This document shows, in pieces, positions 36,935 to 44,938 of a stretch of 64,000 bases of DNA. The stretch comes from Tropicibacter sp. R16_0. Lineage in GTDB: Bacteria; Pseudomonadota; Alphaproteobacteria; Rhodobacterales; Rhodobacteraceae. The position numbers were made by a program, and so were the translations under genes. Position 1 is the first letter of the stretch. Each line of letters begins with the position of its first letter. The stretch covers positions 1-64,000 of the forward strand of contig NZ_JAGHRE010000004.1 of the NCBI RefSeq assembly GCF_017743935.1. Direction: 5' to 3'. Below the pieces are notes generated by a model, which made no database searches, was not told the origin of the DNA, and saw nothing but the letters and a program-made list of their open reading frames with translations.

Positions 36935-37822
36935 ATGAAAAACCTGCCCCACCTCACCTTTCTGCGCTCGTTCGAGGCCGCAGCCCGGCATCTGAGTTTC
37001 ACCAGCGCCTCGGAAGAGCTGAACTGCACCCAATCGGCGGTCAGCAACCATGTCCGCTCGCTTGAGGAATTCATCGGGCGACCGTTGTTTGTCCGTCTGC
37101 CCCGGTCGTTGTCTCTGACCGAGGTTGGCGAAGCCTATCTGCCATCGGTGCGCCACGCGCTGCTCGAGATTGATACGGCGACCGAGAGCCTGATTTCGCA
37201 GAAACGCAAGCGTGAAGTGGTGGTGTCGTGCCCCACCAGCCTGGCGTCGATGTGGCTTGCCGGGGTGCTCAGGGATTTCACGGCTGCGCATCCGGATGTG
37301 CAGGTCAAGGTGCATGGCACGGTCTGGTCTGACGTGGACGAGGATGTCTCGGACATCTCGATCACGATGAACTACGCCGAAGACATTCCGCACGGCGCGG
37401 TGCAATTGTGGGCAGAGCGTCTCGTACTGGTCTGTGCGCCGGGGTTCGAAGTTGAGGGCGAGCCGCTGTCGCGGCCCGAGCAGCTGAGCCAGGCGCAGCG
37501 CATTCAGGTGCTGGGTCGACCGGTCTATTGGGAGCTGGTGGCGAAACACTTTGATCTGCCACCGCTGGCATCGGCCGGACAGCATCAGACGGATGTATCG
37601 ACCCTTGCGCTGGAACTGGCCGCCGAAGGGATGGGGTGCGTTGCACTGCCTCGCGCAGTTGTTCTGCCCTATCTGAAGCGCGGATTGGTGGTGGAGCCAA
37701 TTGTGACGGACATCATCAACCCTTGGGTTTATTGCGCCAAGTTCAAGGATCGCACGCCTGCGCCTGCAGTGAAGCTGTTCAAGTCCTGGCTGTTGAACGC
37801 TGCAACGCAATTGGAGGGCTAG
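36935..37822 (+). CDS. LysR-family transcriptional regulator (GcvA-like)
   Basis: 295 aa from ATG 36935. The helix-turn-helix is in the N-terminus: 'LTFLRSFEAAARHLSFTSASEELNCTQSAVSNHVRSLEEFIGRPLFVRLPRSLSLTEVGE'. The C-terminal effector domain follows ('DISITMNYAEDIPHGAVQLWAERLVLVCAPGFE', 'ALELAAEGMGCVALPRAVVLPYLKRGLVV'), a pattern closest to GcvA-type regulators of the group. It is divergent from the prpD-mttB operon and likely regulates it and perhaps itself through the dyad at 36858. A dimethylglycine dehydrogenase-like gene lies convergent downstream. Confidence 0.88.
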   Translation: MKNLPHLTFLRSFEAAARHLSFTSASEELNCTQSAVSNHVRSLEEFIGRPLFVRLPRSLSLTEVGEAYLPSVRHALLEIDTATESLISQKRKREVVVSCPTSLASMWLAGVLRDFTAAHPDVQVKVHGTVWSDVDEDVSDISITMNYAEDIPHGAVQLWAERLVLVCAPGFEVEGEPLSRPEQLSQAQRIQVLGRPVYWELVAKHFDLPPLASAGQHQTDVSTLALELAAEGMGCVALPRAVVLPYLKRGLVVEPIVTDIINPWVYCAKFKDRTPAPAVKLFKSWLLNAATQLEG

Positions 37823-37832
37823 AGGACCATCC

Positions 37833-38077
37833 GGTAGCACTCCCGCCCGTCGTCAATGTTTCTGATGAAACACCTCCTCCCGTTGGGCCGGGCCTCGCTG
37901 CGCTCGGCGGTTGGTGCCCGGATGCGCCCGGCACCGCATCAAGGATCGAGCGAAGGTTTTACCTATTGCGAGCCTCTGGCCACGAACGCAACCGCGCCGG
38001 GCAATAGCCCGACGCTCGGCCCAAGGCCGTTCGGGGTGCTGACGCAGTCAGGACCGCGCGGGGGCGGGAGCACCCCC
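37833..38077. repeat. MITE-like dispersed repeat, copy A
   Basis: About 245 nt between convergent lysR and dmgdh-like genes. Its ends are imperfect inverted repeats (GCACTCCCGC near the left end, GCGGGAGCACCCCC at the right). A second copy is at 54836-55047. Shared blocks include 'CGGCCCAAGGCCGTT' and 'GGTGCTGACGCAGTCAGGA' near the right end, and 'CTCCYGCCCGTCGT' near the left. It contains no convincing gene. Confidence 0.75.
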
Positions 38078-38086
38078 TGGTCGGGC

Positions 38087-40504
38087 TTAACCCCGCAGGC
38101 GTTCGCCTTTGGGATCAAACGGCGGCTCGGCCAGGAGCACCGCTTTGTGAGGTTTGCCTAGAATGAACACCTCCAGCTCGTCGCCCGGCTGAGCCACAGA
38201 CGGGTCGGCATACCCAATGGCCAGCGACTTGCCGACCGAATAGCCATAGGCACCCGATGTCACGCGACCCACCGACTTGCCATCCTTGGTAAAGATCGGC
38301 TCACCGCCTGAGGCATCTGCGTCATGCACCGCGTCCACTTCGAACACCGACAGAACCTCGCGCGACGGGTTGTCTTTGACTGCCAGATAGGCGTCCTTGT
38401 TCAGGAAGTCCTTGTCGAGCTTGATCAGACGCTCCAGTGCCACCTCTTGCGGCCAGTACTCGGGACTGTATTCGCGTCCCCACGAACCATAACCCTTTTC
38501 GATCCGCAAGCTGCCAAGCGCGCGACCTCCGACTGGGCCACCGTCGAACTCGCGGGCGCGTTCGATCAGTGCGGTGTAGAGGCGCACCTGATCTTCTTCG
38601 GCGCAGTGCAGTTCCCAGCCCAAATCGCCGGTGAAGGACACGCGGATCGCCAGACAGGTCACGCCAGCCACTTCAATTGTGGCCGAGCGCATGAAGCGGA
38701 ACGCCTCGTTCGACAGATCCGCATTGGTCATCCGCTGCAGCATGTCACGTGCCTTGGGTCCCGCCACGTTGAAGCCCGCGATGCGATTGGTGGCGACCTC
38801 GAACGTGGTGCCTTCGGGCAGATCGATCATGTTGAAGAAGCGCTGGTGGTACCGCTCGGCCATGCCGGAACCGACCATCATATACTCGTCATCGGCCACC
38901 TTGGTGATGGTGAAATCGCCGGCGATGCCGCCGCGTACGCCGATCAGCGGCGTCAGGCAAGAACGCCCGACCTCAGACGGCACACGGTTGGCGACCAGCT
39001 TGTCCAGCCATTCCTGCGCACCGGGGCCTTTGATGACGTAGTTGGCAAAGTTCGAGATGTCGATGACGCCCACATTCTCGCGTAGCATCTTGACCTCTTC
39101 GCCCACCGGCCCCCACCAGTTCTGGCGGGTGAAGCTGTTGGTGTCGACGACGCCGGGCTTGTCGGCAAACCACAGCGGATGCTCCCAACCGCAGTTCATG
39201 CCGAACACTGCACCCATCTCTTTCTGCATCTCGTAAGCGGGTCGCACACGGGCCGGGCGACCGGCGCTTCGTTCCTCATTCGGGAAGTGGATGGCAAAGC
39301 GGTGGGTGTATTGATCCTCGACCCGTGCCTTGGTGAATTTTTTGTCGGCCCAGTCGCCAAAACGCGCCAGATCCCAGGCGAACATGTCGTACTGCGGCTC
39401 GCCTTCGATCATCCATTGTGCCGCCAGCAGACCCAGACCACCGGATTGCGAGAAGCCGGGGATGATGCCGCCGCACATGAAGTAATTCTTCAGCTCGGGC
39501 ACCGGCCCCCAGAGCGCGTTTGAATCCGGCGACCAGATCATCGGGCCGTTGATCACCCGTTTCACACCGGCGGTGGCCGCAACCGGCACACGTTCGGTGG
39601 CGCGGATGACGTTTTCCATGATCCGGTCCAGATCGTCGGGGAACAGGTCATGGGCAAAGTCCAGCGGCGTGCCGCTTTCGGCCCAGAATTTCATATCCTT
39701 TTCATAGGCCCCGATCAGCAGCCCGTTACCTTCCTGACGGAAATAATACTCGCCATCGCGGTCCGCAATCGACGGCAGGCGGCGACCCAGGTTGGCGACC
39801 TCGTCAATGGTTTCGGTCACGAAATACTGGTGCTCGGTGGGCTGCAGCGGCATCTCAAGCCCAGCCAGCGCAGCCACTTCGCGGCCCCAGAGACCGGCGG
39901 CGTTGACCACCCACTGGGTGTGAATGTCGCCCTTCTCGGTGCGCACGATCCACGACCCGTCGTCTTGCTGCTCGGTGCCGAGCACGGGGCAGAAGCGTTC
40001 GATGGTGGCCCCCATCTTGCGCGCACCAGCGGCATAGGCATGGGTCACGCCCGAGGGGTCGACGTTGCCACCATCGGGTTCATACATGATGCAGCGGATG
40101 TCATCGAATTGCGCCAGCGGGTGCAGTTCCTTGGCCTGTTCGCGGCTGATCTCGTGAAAGTTCAGGCCATAGAACCGCGCCTTGGCCTCTTGCAGGCGCA
40201 GTTGGTGTTCGCGTTCCTCGGTCTGCGCCAGATACAGCGAGCCGGGCTGGAACACGCCACAGCCCTGACCAGTTTCCTGCTCCAGCTCTTTATACAGGTT
40301 CATCGTATAGTGCTGGATGCGGGTGATGTTGTTGTTGTCGTGCAGCCCGTGGATGTTGGCGGCCGCGTGCCAAGTGGAGCCGGACGTCAGCTCGTCCCGT
40401 TCCAGCAGGATCGAATCCGTCCAGCCGAGCTTGGCCAAGTGATAGAGGATGGAACAACCGGCAAGGCCGCCCCCGATAACAACGGCCTGGGCGTGGGTTT
40501 TCAT
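38087..40504 (-). CDS. FAD/GcvT-domain dehydrogenase, dimethylglycine/sarcosine dehydrogenase-like
   Basis: 805 aa, start ATG 40504 with GAGGGAGAA upstream. The N-terminal FAD domain starts 'AVVIGGGLAGCSILYHLAKLGW' and contains 'GSTWHAAANIHG', where the His is the likely covalent flavin site of this family. It continues to 'YFMCGGIIPGFSQSGGLGLLAAQWM'. The C-terminal half (from about residue 435) is a GcvT tetrahydrofolate-binding domain ('LRENVGVIDISNFANYVIKGPGAQEWLDKL', 'RALGSLRIEKGYGSWGREYSPEYWPQEVALERLIKLDKDF'). Such fusions oxidise N-methyl groups and pass them to folate. The exact substrate (dimethylglycine, sarcosine or another N-methyl compound) is not decided. Family length is normal. 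Confidence 0.88.
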   Translation of the reverse strand: MKTHAQAVVIGGGLAGCSILYHLAKLGWTDSILLERDELTSGSTWHAAANIHGLHDNNNITRIQHYTMNLYKELEQETGQGCGVFQPGSLYLAQTEEREHQLRLQEAKARFYGLNFHEISREQAKELHPLAQFDDIRCIMYEPDGGNVDPSGVTHAYAAGARKMGATIERFCPVLGTEQQDDGSWIVRTEKGDIHTQWVVNAAGLWGREVAALAGLEMPLQPTEHQYFVTETIDEVANLGRRLPSIADRDGEYYFRQEGNGLLIGAYEKDMKFWAESGTPLDFAHDLFPDDLDRIMENVIRATERVPVAATAGVKRVINGPMIWSPDSNALWGPVPELKNYFMCGGIIPGFSQSGGLGLLAAQWMIEGEPQYDMFAWDLARFGDWADKKFTKARVEDQYTHRFAIHFPNEERSAGRPARVRPAYEMQKEMGAVFGMNCGWEHPLWFADKPGVVDTNSFTRQNWWGPVGEEVKMLRENVGVIDISNFANYVIKGPGAQEWLDKLVANRVPSEVGRSCLTPLIGVRGGIAGDFTITKVADDEYMMVGSGMAERYHQRFFNMIDLPEGTTFEVATNRIAGFNVAGPKARDMLQRMTNADLSNEAFRFMRSATIEVAGVTCLAIRVSFTGDLGWELHCAEEDQVRLYTALIERAREFDGGPVGGRALGSLRIEKGYGSWGREYSPEYWPQEVALERLIKLDKDFLNKDAYLAVKDNPSREVLSVFEVDAVHDADASGGEPIFTKDGKSVGRVTSGAYGYSVGKSLAIGYADPSVAQPGDELEVFILGKPHKAVLLAEPPFDPKGERLRG

Positions 40505-40797
40505 GGCGTGGATTCTCCCTCGATACGCTGCGGGAGACGCTAGCCGGGACTGCGGCCCAACACCCGTCAAAAAATTGGGGGGCGAGCCACGGATTTCGTT
40601 GTGCGATTGGTCTGCAAATGTCGGGTAGTGTCGGTTTTGGATAAGTGAACGCCAAGGGGGGGCTAACTCCTGGCGCCATTGAGCGCCCCACGCGCCAGAC
40701 CTCAGGACACCTTCAGGAGGTGGGCGTGCTTTGATCCCGGCAGGATGAGCTGTTAATAGAGGGGCGGTGGCAAACCCCAAATGCAAGGCTTCTGTAG
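40505..40797. other. Non-coding gap upstream of dmgdh-like gene
   Basis: 293 nt between the dmgdh-like ATG and the stop of a small - strand gene. It must contain the promoter of the dehydrogenase, but no clear -35/-10 pair, dyad or repeat stands out. Confidence 0.4.
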
Positions 40798-41031
40798 TCA
40801 GTGCAGGCTAAGGAGCACTTCGAGGTCTCGGCAACTCAACGGTTCCATCAGTTTGCGATCTTCTCCGTTCAGCGACTTTCCGGCCGAAATATGGTCTTTC
40901 AACAGCCGAGAAATCTGGCTTGTTGACTGGTAGTAAAGATCCGGATTGTCCTTGCTGAGTTCAGACACCAACCGCCGCAGGAGTACCTTTCGCCGTTCGG
41001 CGTCTGTATCTGTCTTTTTGTCGTGCAGCAT
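40798..41031 (-). CDS. Small hypothetical protein (77 aa)
   Basis: 77-aa charged, mostly helical protein without membrane segment or Cys. Residues 2-20 are Lys/Arg/Asp-rich, then 'LVSELSKDNPDLYYQSTSQISRLLKDHISAGKSLNGEDRKLMEPLSCRDLEVLL'. ATG start, with AGG about 10 nt upstream. I do not recognise the family. It stands alone between a 293-nt gap and a structured repeat, with the same orientation as its neighbours. Codon use is unremarkable, so it is probably real. Confidence 0.5.
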   Translation of the reverse strand: MLHDKKTDTDAERRKVLLRRLVSELSKDNPDLYYQSTSQISRLLKDHISAGKSLNGEDRKLMEPLSCRDLEVLLSLH

Positions 41032-41204
41032 GGTGAACCTACCTGATTTCGCCTAGCAAACAGGTAGAATTCCTCTGCCCCTCGTAAAGCCCATTGTGTG
41101 CCTTGGGCGATCCATGACAGATCATCGGGATTTTGGAACCCGGGGGCTGGAACAGGCTAAAACTCACCCGGTTGCTACAAAGACGCGAGGTCTCCAAAAC
41201 CGGT

Positions 41205-41275
41205 CGGCAGGGAGGGGGCTCTGCCCCCGTCGCTGAGCGACTCCCCTGCCGTATTTGGAACAAGAAGAAAGGGTG
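41205..41275. repeat. Three-way-junction intergenic element with conserved tail
   Basis: An 8-bp outer stem CGGCAGGG/CCCTGCCG encloses two perfect hairpins, GGGGGC-TCT-GCCCCC and GTCGC-TGA-GCGAC (41205-41251). The A-rich tail 'GGAACAAGAAGAAAGG' follows. It lies directly at the 3' end of the class V aminotransferase gene. Similar 'GGGGGCTCTGCCCCC...AACAAGAAGAAA' units are common at gene ends in Rhodobacteraceae genomes (from memory), so it probably acts as a terminator or mRNA 3' end signal. Confidence 0.7.
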
Positions 41276-41277
41276 TG

Positions 41278-42528
41278 TCAGGCGGCGATGGTTTTCATCG
41301 CGGCCAGGAATTGTGCCACTTCGTGTTCCGAGTTGTAGTGGCACATCGACACGCGGATACAGCCATCGAGGCCCAGAGGCGTCAGGATGTTGCCCGAGTA
41401 ATGATCCGCCTTGCGCAGGTGGGTGCGGATGCCCTGTTCGTTGAGCATCTTGACCACATCGACTGAGGGTACGCCTTTGACGGTCAGGGATACCAGCCCC
41501 TCGCGTGCAGGGTTGTCAACGCCACCGATGATCTGCACCTTTTCCATGTCCTTGAGGCCCGCCAGATTGCCGGTGCCATGGATCATCGCATCGGTGAGCG
41601 CCTTTTCCTGCGCATGGATCGCCTCTCCGGCCGCGACGAATTTGGCGCGGCGATCCGTTTCGTCGCTCACCTGCTCGCCCAGCCATTCGAAATATGACAC
41701 CACATCGGACATGGTGGCATAAGAGCCGGTATCGCGGGTGCCCATTTCCCAGTTGTCTTCCGGTCCGTCGATCAGCGAGTTGTGTGGCAGATGGGTCAAC
41801 CGGTCCGAGATCCAGGCGACGCCATAACCGTGGCGCGAGAACACCTTGTAGGGTGAGATCACATAGCCATCGACGTCATAGGCGGTCAGGTCGATCCGAC
41901 CGTGGGCTGCGTGCTGGATGCCGTCGACAATGATGAAACACTCGGGCGCCACGGCGCGGATGGCTTTGACGACGGCCTCGACATCGACGCCCATGCCGGT
42001 CACGGGAGAGGTGTGGACGATTGTGGCGACCTTGGTGTCTGGGGTTACCTTGGCCGCATATCCTTCGGCCGTGACGGTGCCGGTCTCGTCGTCATGTTCG
42101 ACCAGAACATGGGTCTGCCCGGCGATCCGAGCCCAACGGTCACAGGCGCTGCGGGTGGCGGGGTGTTCCAGCGTGGTGCCCAGAACCTGACCTGCACCGG
42201 TGCCAAGACAGGCGTTCATGATCAGTCGGAACAGCAACTCGGTGCCGCTTTCGCCGACAAAGAATTGGCCCCCCGGCGCGTTCATGAAGATGGCCATGTC
42301 TTCCTTAGCCTTGGTGATCACGCGGACCAACTCATGGCTGCCCGGGTTGTCGCGGCCCTGGTTGTCGGGGATCGCGGCGTAGGCCTGCGATGTATCCACC
42401 ACCGAATTCAACGTCAGTGCGCCGCCTGCGTTTTCAAAGAAGATACGCTCGCCCTGCTGCGGGCAATGGTCGATCTGGGCAAACCGGCCGCGGATATCGG
42501 CCAGCAACTCGGGGGTGATATGTTTCAT
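41278..42528 (-). CDS. Class V aminotransferase-fold PLP enzyme (cysteine desulfurase-like)
   Basis: 416 aa. It has the aminotransferase class V marks 'FFENAGGALTLNSVV' and 'FVGESGTELLFRLIMNACL'. 'TLEHPATRSACDRWARIAG' carries the His stacking on PLP. 'FIIVDGIQHAAHGRIDLTAYDVDGYVISPYKVFSRHGYGVAWIS' carries the PLP Asp/His and the Schiff-base Lys. It is related to SufS/CsdA-type desulfurases, but the usual catalytic Cys loop is not clear. 'IRVSMCHYN' near the C-terminus has a Cys in roughly that area. The true reaction (desulfurase, lyase or aminotransferase) is open. It stands alone, followed by the structured repeat and preceded by two inverted repeats. Confidence 0.8.
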   Translation of the reverse strand: MKHITPELLADIRGRFAQIDHCPQQGERIFFENAGGALTLNSVVDTSQAYAAIPDNQGRDNPGSHELVRVITKAKEDMAIFMNAPGGQFFVGESGTELLFRLIMNACLGTGAGQVLGTTLEHPATRSACDRWARIAGQTHVLVEHDDETGTVTAEGYAAKVTPDTKVATIVHTSPVTGMGVDVEAVVKAIRAVAPECFIIVDGIQHAAHGRIDLTAYDVDGYVISPYKVFSRHGYGVAWISDRLTHLPHNSLIDGPEDNWEMGTRDTGSYATMSDVVSYFEWLGEQVSDETDRRAKFVAAGEAIHAQEKALTDAMIHGTGNLAGLKDMEKVQIIGGVDNPAREGLVSLTVKGVPSVDVVKMLNEQGIRTHLRKADHYSGNILTPLGLDGCIRVSMCHYNSEHEVAQFLAAMKTIAA

Positions 42529-42624
42529 GAGGGCTCCGTCAGTTTGGCGCAGATGGTCGAGCGCAAGCTACGGTCAGAGTTATGCAATGACACGCAAAAC
42601 TTTCTAGGCCTGACGGTGCGATTT

Positions 42625-42670
42625 GATATTGAATATCGTGTGCGTCCATCCATCAAATAATGATGGATGG
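42625..42670. promoter_or_regulatory. Two adjacent inverted repeats between VOC and class V aminotransferase genes
   Basis: GATATT-G-AATATC (42625-42637) and CCATCCATCA-N5-TGATGGATGG (42646-42670) are both perfect. They lie 97-142 nt upstream of the aminotransferase ATG and just after the VOC stop. The first is AT-rich and could be an operator. The second could be a hairpin ending the VOC transcript, although it lacks a T-tract. Confidence 0.4.
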
Positions 42671-42681
42671 CTGACCTAGCC

Positions 42682-43182
42682 TCACGAACTGTACGCGCCA
42701 GACGAATAAGTCAGCTCGTAGGAGTGGCTGTAAAGCTCGAACACGATCCCGAACGGGTCCTCGACATAGACCATCCGGTAAGGTTTCTCGCCGGGATAGT
42801 AGTAGCGGATCGGCATTCGCTGCTTTCCACCCGCCGCTACGATTTTTTCAACCAATCCTTCGACATCGGGGTCCTGGATGCAAAAGTGAAAGGTGCCGTT
42901 GCGGCGAAAGTCCATGTTGTTGTCGGGGGCATAGTTCCCGTCAAACTCGAACAGCTCGATGCCCACGCGGTCGCCGGTCGCCATGTGAGCGATGCGCAGC
43001 TTGCGCCACTCTGGCCCGAACACATCCGTGCACATGACACCGATGTCACTGTCGTCTTCGGTGACGTCGGTGGGGGGCATGATCACATAAAAGCCCATGA
43101 CCTTGGAATAAAACTCGACTGCGGCGTCTACGTCCGGGACGGACAGGCCGATGTGGGAAAAGGTTCTAGGATATTGTGGCAT
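42682..43182 (-). CDS. VOC (glyoxalase/dioxygenase superfamily) protein
   Basis: 166 aa from ATG 43182 with GGAGG 5 nt upstream. The vicinal oxygen chelate fold is visible: 'FSHIGLSVPDVDAAVEFYSKVMGFYVIMPP' supplies the first metal His, 'GTFHFCIQDPDVEGLVEKIVAAGG' the second, and 'YRMVYVEDPFGIVFELYSHSYE' the Glu. The substrate cannot be told. It lies between betB and the class V aminotransferase, all on the same strand, but with gaps of 117 and 153 nt containing hairpins, so it probably has its own promoter. Confidence 0.85.
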   Translation of the reverse strand: MPQYPRTFSHIGLSVPDVDAAVEFYSKVMGFYVIMPPTDVTEDDSDIGVMCTDVFGPEWRKLRIAHMATGDRVGIELFEFDGNYAPDNNMDFRRNGTFHFCIQDPDVEGLVEKIVAAGGKQRMPIRYYYPGEKPYRMVYVEDPFGIVFELYSHSYELTYSSGAYSS

Positions 43183-43267
43183 GGGACCTCCGAATGGATT
43201 GAGCTGAAAAATGGGCTTGTCCAAAACCTAGCACAGCTCGCCCCGATACCCAGTCGGTGGAGGTGGA

Positions 43268-43297
43268 AAGGCCCGGCAGAGGTCTGCCAGGCCTTTT
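43268..43297 (-). terminator. Terminator hairpin after betB
   Basis: Nested arms AAGGCC and GGCAGA pair with TCTGCC and GGCCTT around a 2-nt centre, with one mismatched C/A pair. The final TTT lies on each side. It starts 3 nt after the betB stop. Confidence 0.8.
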
Positions 43298-43299
43298 GG

Positions 43300-44754
43300 T
43301 CAGTAGGGTGCTTCGACGTCGTTCATCGAGACATAGACCGTTTTCATCTCGCTGAAGTGGTTGATTGCCAGTTTTGAATTCTCACGACCTACGCCCGACA
43401 TCTTGGAACCGCCAAAGGGTGCTTCGACCGGGGCAAGGTTGTAGGTGTTGATATAACAGGTGCCCGCCTCGAACCCGGCCACGATGCGGTGCGCGCGGGT
43501 CAGGTCGTTGGTGAACACGCCAGCGGCCAGACCGAACTCGGTGTCATTGGCGCGGGTCAGGACCTCTTCTTCGGTGTCGAAGTCCAGGACGGACATGACC
43601 GGACCAAAGATCTCTTCGCGTGCGATGGTCATGTCATCGGTGACATCGGCAAAAACAGTGGGCTGCATATAGAAGCCATCGCCGTCAATCCGTTCACCGC
43701 CATAGACCAGCCGCGCGCCCTCGGCCTTGCCCTTTTCGATGTAGCCAAGCGCGATGTTCATCTGGTTTTCGCTGACCATAGGGCCAAAGTTCACATCCTC
43801 GTCCAGCGGATCACCGATCTTGGCGGTGGCAAGGCGTTCGGACAGGCGGTTCAGGAAGACCTCTTTGATGCCCTTTTGCACAAACACACGCGTGCCGTTC
43901 GAGCAGACCTGACCCGAGGAATAGAAGTTGCCCAGGATCGCGCCGGACACGGCGTTTTCAATGTCGGCGTCATCGAACACGATCATCGGGGATTTGCCGC
44001 CCAACTCCATCGTCACGTGTTTCATGCCATCTGCTGCGGCAGCGTAGACTTTACGCCCGGTGGGCACCGAACCGGTGAGCGAGACCTTGGCAACGCGGTC
44101 GTCGGTGATCAGCGAGGCGCCGACGTTGCCGTAGCCTTGAACGACGTTGTAGACGCCCTTGGGTGCGCCCGCCTCGATCAGGATCTCGGCGACTTTGAGC
44201 GCCGACAGGGGCGTGGTCTCGGACGGTTTGAACACCATCGTATTGCCGCAAGTCAGCGCCGGGGCGCCTTTCCAGCAGGCGATCTGCGTGGGATAGTTCC
44301 ATGCACCGATGCCGACGCAGACGCCCAAGGCTTCGCGGATGGTGTAGACAAAATCGCCGCCACCCAACGGGATGTGCTCACCCGTCAGCGATGCAGCCAA
44401 TCCGCCGAAGTATTCCAGCGCATCCGCGCCGCTGGTGGCATCAGCCACCAGGGTTTCCTGCAACGGCTTGCCGGTGTCATGTGTTTCCAGGATCGACAGC
44501 TCGCGGTTGCGCTCGCGCATGATGTCGGCAGCGCGGCGCAGGACGCGGCCGCGTTCGGTTCCCGACATAGCGGCCCATTCGGCCTGTGCGGCTTTGGCAG
44601 CGTTCAATGCCTGATCGATGATGGCGGGGGTGGCTGAATGCAACTTTGCAATCACCTCACCTGTGGCTGGATAGATCACGTCAATTTGTTCGCCGGCAGT
44701 GTCCTCGACGTACTCACCATTGATGAAGTGACTGGCCGTGGGTTGAAATTTCAT
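43300..44754 (-). CDS. betB: Betaine aldehyde dehydrogenase BetB
   Basis: 484-aa NAD(P)-dependent aldehyde dehydrogenase that converts betaine aldehyde to the osmolyte glycine betaine. It has the ALDH catalytic residues in '[10 protein letters not shown]' (Glu) and '[17 protein letters not shown]' (Cys). The BetB-like N-terminus is 'FINGEYVED', and the C-terminus is '[43 protein letters not shown]'. It has BetB-type residues, 'GACWNYP'-like '[15 protein letters not shown]'. betA, betI and betC are not adjacent, unlike the usual bet operon, so betaine aldehyde must come from an enzyme encoded elsewhere. Ends at a strong hairpin. Confidence 0.9.
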   Translation of the reverse strand: MKFQPTASHFINGEYVEDTAGEQIDVIYPATGEVIAKLHSATPAIIDQALNAAKAAQAEWAAMSGTERGRVLRRAADIMRERNRELSILETHDTGKPLQETLVADATSGADALEYFGGLAASLTGEHIPLGGGDFVYTIREALGVCVGIGAWNYPTQIACWKGAPALTCGNTMVFKPSETTPLSALKVAEILIEAGAPKGVYNVVQGYGNVGASLITDDRVAKVSLTGSVPTGRKVYAAAADGMKHVTMELGGKSPMIVFDDADIENAVSGAILGNFYSSGQVCSNGTRVFVQKGIKEVFLNRLSERLATAKIGDPLDEDVNFGPMVSENQMNIALGYIEKGKAEGARLVYGGERIDGDGFYMQPTVFADVTDDMTIAREEIFGPVMSVLDFDTEEEVLTRANDTEFGLAAGVFTNDLTRAHRIVAGFEAGTCYINTYNLAPVEAPFGGSKMSGVGRENSKLAINHFSEMKTVYVSMNDVEAPY

Positions 44755-44851
44755 GCCGTGATTCCTTGATTCTGAGTAAGCGTGAAAAACGCAGGTCGGT
44801 TACGCCCGACTTATGGTCGCATGACGACGGGACAGGCTGCTTCATAAACGG

Positions 44852-44871
44852 CGCTCAACGCGCCTTGAGCG
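44852..44871. promoter_or_regulatory. Inverted repeat upstream of betB
   Basis: CGCTCAA-N6-TTGAGCG is a perfect 7-bp dyad in the divergent region, 97-117 nt from the betB ATG. It could be an operator for betB or a weak hairpin. No regulator gene such as betI is adjacent. Confidence 0.35.
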
Positions 44872-44880
44872 GCGCATACC

Positions 44881-44909
44881 TTGAAAAAGTTCCATGAATG
44901 TTCTATATT
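44881..44909 (+). promoter_or_regulatory. Sigma70-type promoter of the 110-aa repeat protein
   Basis: TTGAAA (44881-44886) and TATATT (44904-44909) are separated by exactly 17 nt, close to the ideal -35/-10 arrangement. Transcription would start near 44916, ahead of a GGAGG ribosome site at 44925. The LexA-type half-sites overlap the spacer and the -10. Confidence 0.75.
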
Positions 44910-44914
44910 TGTTC
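44889..44914 (+). promoter_or_regulatory. Tandem LexA (SOS) boxes, GTTC x 3 at 11-bp period
   Basis: GTTC occurs at 44889, 44900 and 44911, each separated by 7 nt, giving two overlapping GTTC-N7-GTTC sites. This is the established alphaproteobacterial LexA-binding direct repeat. The sites cover the spacer, -10 and start of the adjacent promoter, where LexA would repress. Confidence 0.75.
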
Positions 44915-44938
44915 CATCTGGAGCGGAGGATCATGATC

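Noticed and set aside
37856-38161. Short + strand frame between lysR and the dmgdh-like gene
   Set aside because: It lies almost wholly in repeat copy A and continues antisense into the dehydrogenase, so it is not a gene.
40505-40786. N-terminal extension of the dmgdh-like frame (up to 899 aa)
   Set aside because: The FAD-binding N-terminus begins at the ATG at 40504 with a strong ribosome site, and the extension has no domain character.
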